Origin: Planctomycetaceae bacterium
GTDB taxonomy: Bacteria; Planctomycetota; Planctomycetia; Pirellulales; Pirellulaceae
Length of the DNA: 10,283 nt
Reading direction: 5' to 3'
Assembly (NCBI GenBank): GCA_002702965.1
Contig: PADE01000298.1
Coordinates: forward strand, 3,156 to 13,438
Shown: one piece after another, positions 6,341 to 10,283 of the stretch
Layout of the letters: each line of letters starts with the position of its first letter
Position numbering within the stretch: the first letter of the stretch is position 1
Program-made: the position numbers and the translations under genes
The notes under the pieces: model-generated
Databases searched by the model: none
The model's input: the letters and a program-made list of their open reading frames with translations, nothing else
What the model was told of the DNA's origin: nothing

Positions 6341-8197
6341 GTGAAACAATTTGCTCTGCAGACAGTCGCGGCCCCCCTGATCTTGATGGCCCTCGCGCTT
6401 AGCGCACGTGCTGAGGGTCCCCGGCCGCCTGACACCCCGGCGGCTACGTTCGGTGTGGCCCCGTCACACCCGTCGAACACCGACGGGCGCGAAGCGATGA
6501 TCGATCGCCACGTCTTCGCAAAGCTCGCCGCCGCGGGAATTCCGCCCGCCGAACCGTGCAGCGACGCCCAATTCTTGCGGCGCGTTTATCTCGATCTTTG
6601 GGGACGACTTCCCGATCCTCAACAGACTCGCGCGTTTCTGTCCGACACGGCGGATGACAAGAGAAATCGATTGATCGACAAGCTACTCGGTTTTGATTTT
6701 CTCGAGAAACCGGGGCACGTCGACTACAAAGGACCGTGGTTGGTAGAAAAGCCGTTTCTGGATAAATGGACGTACACGTTCGGGGACCTGTTTCGTAACG
6801 GCCAACAGGGAAACGCTCGACAGTTTCGCGACTACATTTACACGTTCCTGCGTTTCAACATCCCGTACGACTATGTCGTACGGGACATGCTCACCGCCAC
6901 CGCAATCACCGGCCAATCGTCAGGAGTTGCCGGATTTCTCACACGGCACGAGGTCGATGGTCTGCGTTGCGCAGACGTGATGCATGAAGACATGTGCGAT
7001 GAGATTGCGCTGCACACCACACGGTTGTTCCTGGGCGTCAACTTAGAATGCGTATCGTGTCACGACGGGCAGGGGCACGTCGACGATCTGAACCTGTACC
7101 TGTCGAAACGCACACGAGTTGAATTCTGGCGCCAGGCTGCGTTTTTTGAAAACCTGCGCATCTTCCGCGCTTCGCTCTCCGGCCAAGAGTTCACACTGCT
7201 CGATGGACCCCCATTGCGCCCCGAGAATATCTGGCAAGGGAAGATCGACAAGTATCAGTCCCGCAACCCGCTGACCAGATTCGGCGGGTTGGGCTATCGA
7301 CTGGATGCACCGAGCGTGCTGCGGGTTGCGCGCGACCCGCAGGCAAACGTCTATCCTGAGTTCTATCTCACCAAAGCCCGTCCGCAGGACGGCGTGAATC
7401 CGCGCCACGCGTACGCGCAAATGGTCATCGAGCATGATCAGTTTGCCAAGACCACGGTGAATCTGATTTGGTCGAAGTTCATGGTCACTGGCATCGTCGA
7501 ACCAATCTTCGACTGGGATTTGGACCGCCAGGACCCCGCCAATCCCCCACCCGAACCGTGGACGATCCAACCATCGCACCCCGAATTGTTGCAAGAACTG
7601 GCGCAGTGGTTTCGCGACACGCGCTACGATTTGCGGCTGCTGATGAGGACCATCGTACGGTCGCGCGCGTATCAAATGTCATCGCAGGTCGCCGGTGAAT
7701 ACAAACCCGAGTGGGATCGCTACTATGCGCGCAAAATCACGAGGCGACTCGCTGCCGAGGAGATCTACGACGCCCTGGCGAAATCGACTAATGTGTTTGG
7801 ACACGGAATGCAATTTGCGCTGGAGCAGGTGGTGCCGCCAAACGCACCTCCGGTCAAAGCGTTGCTCGATGCCTTCGGACAAAGCAATCGCGCAACCAAG
7901 CTCGCCGATCTCCGGGTCACCGCGGTCCAGGCGGCGCTGCTGATGAACGGTGAACTGGTCAAGACGAAAATCTCCGCAAAGACCGCAGGTAGCCTCGTTC
8001 ACCGTCTGACTCGGGAGCGTCCGCCGCATCCGATCGAGCAAACGGTTGAGAAGATATTCTTGGCAACGTTGGTACGTTTTCCAGACGCCGATGAAATGGC
8101 AAAGGCCGTCGCGCATATCAAGATGCATGGAACGCCAGGAGTCGAAGATCTGCAGTGGGCGCTCATCAACAAGCCTGAATTCCTCGTGAACTATTAG
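6341..8197 (+). CDS. DUF1549/DUF1553 (PSD1-type) exported protein with a single CxxCH motif
   Basis: The product is 618 aa from a GTG at 6341. This start gives a clean signal peptide (core 7-20, cleavage after SARA, residue 24) and is preceded by a weak AGAGATGG (6326-6333); in-frame codons back to ATG 6224 would hide the leader. DUF1549 is recognised by FLRRVYLDLWGRLPD (78-92), FNIPYDYVVRDMLTA (172-186) and FLGVNLECVSCHDGQG (230-245), where C237-x-x-C240-H241 matches the c-type heme motif that is usual at this place. DUF1553 follows: NPRHAYAQMVIEHDQFAKTTVNLIW (353-377, given here in part), HPELLQELAQWFRDTRYDL (413-431), RRLAAEEIYDAL (468-479) and VQAALLMNGELV (529-540). No separate PSCyt1 cytochrome domain is present; such a domain often precedes DUF1549. 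The protein probably acts in the periplasm, perhaps in electron transfer, but its biochemical role is unknown. It lies 11 nt before the second DUF1501 gene, the usual pairing for these families. Confidence 0.9.
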   Translation: MKQFALQTVAAPLILMALALSARAEGPRPPDTPAATFGVAPSHPSNTDGREAMIDRHVFAKLAAAGIPPAEPCSDAQFLRRVYLDLWGRLPDPQQTRAFLSDTADDKRNRLIDKLLGFDFLEKPGHVDYKGPWLVEKPFLDKWTYTFGDLFRNGQQGNARQFRDYIYTFLRFNIPYDYVVRDMLTATAITGQSSGVAGFLTRHEVDGLRCADVMHEDMCDEIALHTTRLFLGVNLECVSCHDGQGHVDDLNLYLSKRTRVEFWRQAAFFENLRIFRASLSGQEFTLLDGPPLRPENIWQGKIDKYQSRNPLTRFGGLGYRLDAPSVLRVARDPQANVYPEFYLTKARPQDGVNPRHAYAQMVIEHDQFAKTTVNLIWSKFMVTGIVEPIFDWDLDRQDPANPPPEPWTIQPSHPELLQELAQWFRDTRYDLRLLMRTIVRSRAYQMSSQVAGEYKPEWDRYYARKITRRLAAEEIYDALAKSTNVFGHGMQFALEQVVPPNAPPVKALLDAFGQSNRATKLADLRVTAVQAALLMNGELVKTKISAKTAGSLVHRLTRERPPHPIEQTVEKIFLATLVRFPDADEMAKAVAHIKMHGTPGVEDLQWALINKPEFLVNY

Positions 8198-8208
8198 GCG
8201 GAAACATC

Positions 8209-9585
8209 ATGAACCCATTCGTGCCCCGATTGTCGCGCCGAGACGTATTCCGCGTTGGCGCGGTCACCGTTGGCAGCTACTGTCTCGCCCCGACACTCGT
8301 GTCCAATCACGTACGTGCCGACTCGAGCGTGCAACCCCGGGGCGGCGCGGATGTGTGCATCTTTCTCATGTTGAAAGGTGGACCGAGTCAGCTCGAGACG
8401 TTCGATTTCAAAGAGGGGCCATGGACGCCTGAAGACCTGGCACCGGAAACGGTAACACCCGGGTTCCGCATGCCGATGGGATTGTTACCTAAGCTCGCCG
8501 CGCGCCGAGAAAAGTACGCTATCATCCGCTCGATGGAAGCCTGGGAGGCCGAGCACGGCCGCGGTGTCTATTACATTCAAGCCAGTCGACTGTTCAGTCC
8601 GGCACGCGTTCGAGAGATTCCTTCCGTGGGATCCATCGTGGCGTTTGAAACCGCAAAGCGCCGGAAGGAGAGCGACTATCTACCGCCCTATTTGTCGCTC
8701 GACCTTCCCAGTGCGGACCTTGTTGGTTCGGGTTGTTTGTCGGGACAAGCGGCACCTATGGCAATCGCCACCACCGGCAAGCTGCCGTTTGTTGTGCCGG
8801 AAAACGAGCGTGAGGCCTTTGCTCGGCGGCGCAGCTTTCTGAATAAGATCAACAAGGATCGCGAACGCGACGAACACCATCAGCAGGGCCTGTTCGCGGA
8901 AATCGAACGGCAGTATCGGTTGGCCGACCCACTTTTGCGAAACACCGCGGCGGCTCCCGTGTTTCAGCTCGACGACCAAGAGCGGAAGCGATACGGTAAG
9001 TGCGGCGTCGGCGACGCTTGTCTGCTCGCCAGGAATGTGATCAAGGCCGATGCCGGTACACGATTTATCCTGATCTCGCACGACGGCTGGGACCTGCACG
9101 GTGACGCCTTCGACAAGTCTGCGGGTAACAATCAATACACTCTATGTCGCGACCTCGACGCCGCCCTCTCAGCGTTGCTGGACGATCTGGAAACGCACCA
9201 AGACGGCCGGGGACGCCGCTTAATCGACCGCACGTTTCTGGCCTGCATGGGGGAATTTGGGCGAACCCCCGGTGCCCTGACATTGAACAAAGGACGCGAC
9301 CACTATCGATTCGCCTCGGTAGGGGTGTTTGCCGGCGCCGGTGTCAAAGGCGGACAAGTGATTGGTGCGACCGACGCGGAAGCTGCCAAGGTCATCGACC
9401 CGGGATGGCACCAGAACCGGTCGATCTACCCCGAGGACATCTTTGCCACCATCTATTCCACGATGGGAATCGATTGGAGCAAGCGGGTCACCGAAACCCC
9501 ATCCGGCAGGCCTTTCGACTACATCGAGAACATTTCGCCGAACGGGTTCCTCGAGTTTTCAGAAGTTCGAGAGTTGTTCGCGTAA
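8209..9585 (+). CDS. DUF1501 family protein, Tat-exported (second copy)
   Basis: The product is 458 aa. A twin-arginine motif, SRRDVFRVG (9-17), precedes a hydrophobic stretch to about residue 31. Family motifs are LKGGPSQLETFD (55-66), HDGWDLHGD (291-299), CMGEFGRTPG (346-355) and KGRDHYRFA (361-369). It has Leu-Lys where the first copy has Met-His before GGPSQ, and Tyr where the first has Trp after GRDH. The start is 11 nt after the PSD1 stop, with GGCGGA (8197-8202) 6 nt upstream; the site overlaps the PSD1 stop, so the two genes are probably translationally coupled. Like the first copy it should have an alkaline-phosphatase-like fold with metal ligands among these motifs, and it presumably works with the PSD1 protein. 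The C-terminus (PFDYIENISPNGFLEF, 435-450) is unlike that of the first copy. Function beyond the family is not known. Confidence 0.92.
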   Translation: MNPFVPRLSRRDVFRVGAVTVGSYCLAPTLVSNHVRADSSVQPRGGADVCIFLMLKGGPSQLETFDFKEGPWTPEDLAPETVTPGFRMPMGLLPKLAARREKYAIIRSMEAWEAEHGRGVYYIQASRLFSPARVREIPSVGSIVAFETAKRRKESDYLPPYLSLDLPSADLVGSGCLSGQAAPMAIATTGKLPFVVPENEREAFARRRSFLNKINKDRERDEHHQQGLFAEIERQYRLADPLLRNTAAAPVFQLDDQERKRYGKCGVGDACLLARNVIKADAGTRFILISHDGWDLHGDAFDKSAGNNQYTLCRDLDAALSALLDDLETHQDGRGRRLIDRTFLACMGEFGRTPGALTLNKGRDHYRFASVGVFAGAGVKGGQVIGATDAEAAKVIDPGWHQNRSIYPEDIFATIYSTMGIDWSKRVTETPSGRPFDYIENISPNGFLEFSEVRELFA

Positions 9586-9622
9586 ACGCGATCATGGGTT
9601 CCGGCAGTCCCTTGGGAGAGGA

Positions 9623-9661
9623 TCGCGGTGGGCAAACAACCGCGAGCTATTTCCGCTTTTT
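9623..9661 (+). terminator. Possible transcription terminator of the PSD1-DUF1501 operon
   Basis: TCGCGGT (9623-9629) and ACCGCGA (9639-9645) form a perfect 7-bp stem with a 9-nt loop, 37 nt after the stop of the DUF1501 gene. A run of five T (9657-9661) follows, but 11 nt after the stem, so it is not a textbook intrinsic terminator. An alternative pairing of GCGG (9625-9628) with CCGC (9653-9656) would abut the T-run but has a long loop. Confidence 0.35.
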
Positions 9662-9710
9662 ATGGTCTGAATCAATGTCATGAACACTAGTAAACTCGGG
9701 ACCCAGCAAT

Positions 9711-9738
9711 TGCCGTTAGGATCCACATCGCAACGGCA
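9711..9738. repeat. 7-bp inverted repeat with 14-nt loop
   Basis: TGCCGTT (9711-9717) and AACGGCA (9732-9738) are perfect inverted arms. No T-run follows. It may be a transcript-end structure, a protein-binding site or chance. Confidence 0.35.
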
Positions 9739-9768
9739 CCAGCATTCTTGAAATGCTCCTACCCGTTT

Positions 9769-9792
9769 TCTATTTCTAGATCTATTTCTAGA
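9769..9792. repeat. Perfect 12-bp tandem repeat, two copies
   Basis: TCTATTTCTAGA occurs twice head to tail (9769-9780 and 9781-9792). Each copy ends in the palindrome TCTAGA, and the junction makes a further palindrome, TAGATCTA (9777-9784). It sits in the most AT-rich part of the window. Confidence 0.7.
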
Positions 9793-9958
9793 ATTTATTC
9801 TTCCTCTTCTTGCACAAAATAGCTCGCAGCAAAAAGAGAAATACCAAAGTCAACAATGGCTATTGGGGCAAACATCATTTCCTCTCAATCGCTGTGGTAA
9901 ACCGGGTGACCAGCGTGAGGCCGCTTCGCATCGGCTTATTCTGCCGTCGGTCTCGGCC

Positions 9959-9967
9959 TGGTATTAT
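9959..9967 (+). promoter_or_regulatory. Candidate extended -10 promoter for the right-edge gene
   Basis: TGGTATTAT matches the TGn plus TATAAT-like extended -10 pattern with one mismatch, 50 nt before the ATG at 10018. No good -35 hexamer lies upstream, which is acceptable for extended -10 promoters. It directly follows the AT-rich stretch. Confidence 0.35.
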
Positions 9968-10017
9968 CGTCCGGGTAGGGAAATTGTTTGTTCACGCCTG
10001 TAAGACGGGGTCTTCGC

Positions 10018-10283
10018 ATGAGATTCGCCTTGGCCGTTGCGCTCTGCGCTGGACTGGTGACGTGTTGTAGTGCTGTCGAGGATACGGATCTACCGCAGAC
10101 CGTCGTAAAGGTGTTTGCGGCCAAGCGAACGTTGAATCTATCCAGTCCGTGGCGACGCGGTGACGTGAAATCGGCCACCGGATCCGGCGTGTGGTTGGGT
10201 GGTCGGCCTATCGGATTCAGAAACTCCTTCCCGATGCGGGGTTGTTCTCCGTCGATTCGTGGAGCGATCTCGCAGAGGAGGTG
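10018..10283 (+). CDS. Secreted Deg/HtrA-like serine protease N-terminus, partial and probably frame-disrupted
   Basis: An ATG at 10018 starts an 88-codon frame that reaches the right edge. Residues 1-19 look like a signal peptide (MRFALAVALCAGLVTCCSA; cleavage possible after CSA). LVTC (13-16) resembles a lipobox, but Thr before Cys is unusual. The following QTVVKVFAAKRTLN (27-40), SPWRRGD (43-49) and SATGSGVWLGG (52-62) resemble the first strands of trypsin-like proteases of the Deg/HtrA group, where a GSGV-like motif is normally followed by a strand carrying the catalytic His (T-N-A-H-V-V). Here residues after 63 (RPIGFRNSFPMRGC) do not fit that pattern, and another frame looks more protein-like from about 10200. 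A frameshift, a deletion junction or an assembly error near 10200-10206 is therefore likely. The ribosome binding site (ACGGGG, 10005-10010) is weak. I am moderately sure of the N-terminus and unsure that an intact protein is made. Confidence 0.55.
   Translation, partial: MRFALAVALCAGLVTCCSAVEDTDLPQTVVKVFAAKRTLNLSSPWRRGDVKSATGSGVWLGGRPIGFRNSFPMRGCSPSIRGAISQRR
10164..10283 (+). pseudogene. Out-of-frame coding-like segment after the protease fragment
   Basis: In the frame starting at 10164 (just after a TGA at 10161-10163) the DNA is open to the window edge. From 10203 it encodes SAYRIQKLLPDAG followed by LFSVDSWSDLAEEV, a mix of charged and hydrophobic residues more typical of a real protein than the Arg/Ser/Pro-rich reading of the protease frame. 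It has no convincing start of its own. It does not resemble the continuation of a Deg/HtrA protease, so it may be the inner part of another gene joined here. I do not recognise the family. Confidence 0.3.

Larger units (their letters stand above)
9586..10017. other. Gene-free spacer with AT-rich core
   Basis: I find no gene in these 432 bp; the open frames here have no motif, leader or ribosome binding site. By hand count 9741-9860 holds 42 G or C in 120 bases, far below the coding DNA on both sides. It contains a possible terminator (9623-9661), a 7-bp inverted repeat (9711-9738), a 6-bp hairpin AGCATT/AATGCT (9741-9757), a 12-bp perfect tandem repeat (9769-9792), a pyrimidine-rich tract (9798-9811) and a promoter-like extended -10 (9959-9967). 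Confidence 0.6.

Noticed and set aside
9769..9792. The two-copy 12-bp repeat as the start of a CRISPR array
   Set aside because: The units are directly adjacent with no spacers and only two copies exist.
9586..10017. Insertion sequence remnant in the AT-rich spacer
   Set aside because: No transposase motif, no terminal inverted repeats of useful length and no target duplication could be seen.
9810..10070. 86-codon plus-strand open frame in the gene-free spacer
   Set aside because: It has no ribosome binding site, no leader and no motif, and it overlaps the better supported start at 10018 in a different frame.

Overview
The window looks like a chromosomal segment of a planctomycete, or a close relative in the PVC group. 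The main reason is three genes from families that are strongly expanded in Planctomycetes: two DUF1501 proteins with twin-arginine leaders and one DUF1549/DUF1553 (PSD1-type) protein with a single CxxCH motif. The DNA is GC-rich, the spacers are long, and ribosome binding sites are often weak. All assignments rest on reading motifs by eye; no database search was run.

Layout, left to right. At 1-335 on the minus strand is the 5' part of a secreted protein with a possible carbohydrate-binding module; it runs off the left edge and is divergent from what follows. At 622-1758 (+) is a sialidase-like Asp-box (BNR) propeller with no visible signal peptide. At 2086-3297 and 3303-4466 (+) a second, exported Asp-box propeller and an exported glycosidase-like propeller with four internal repeats lie 5 nt apart and are almost certainly co-translated. 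At 4680-6089 (+) is a Tat-exported DUF1501 protein. At 6341-8197 and 8209-9585 (+) a PSD1 protein and a second, divergent DUF1501 protein lie 11 nt apart and form an operon. The last part, 9586-10017, is a gene-free stretch that contains an AT-rich patch with a perfect 12-bp tandem repeat and several small hairpins. At 10018 (+) a secreted protein begins that reads like the N-terminus of a Deg/HtrA-type serine protease but loses that similarity in mid-domain, at a point where another frame starts to look coding.

How the genes may work together (inference): the left half encodes proteins that could bind or process glycans (possible CBM, two Asp-box propellers, a GH43/GH32-like propeller), mostly for the cell envelope or outside. 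The right half is a DUF1501-PSD1-DUF1501 set, a family combination common in planctomycete genomes and of unknown biochemical role, here with one PSD1 flanked by two unlike DUF1501 genes. No RNA gene, CRISPR array, complete insertion sequence or attachment site was seen. Several reading frames extend far upstream of the likely starts because the DNA is GC-rich; starts were chosen from signal peptides, ribosome binding sites and gene spacing.
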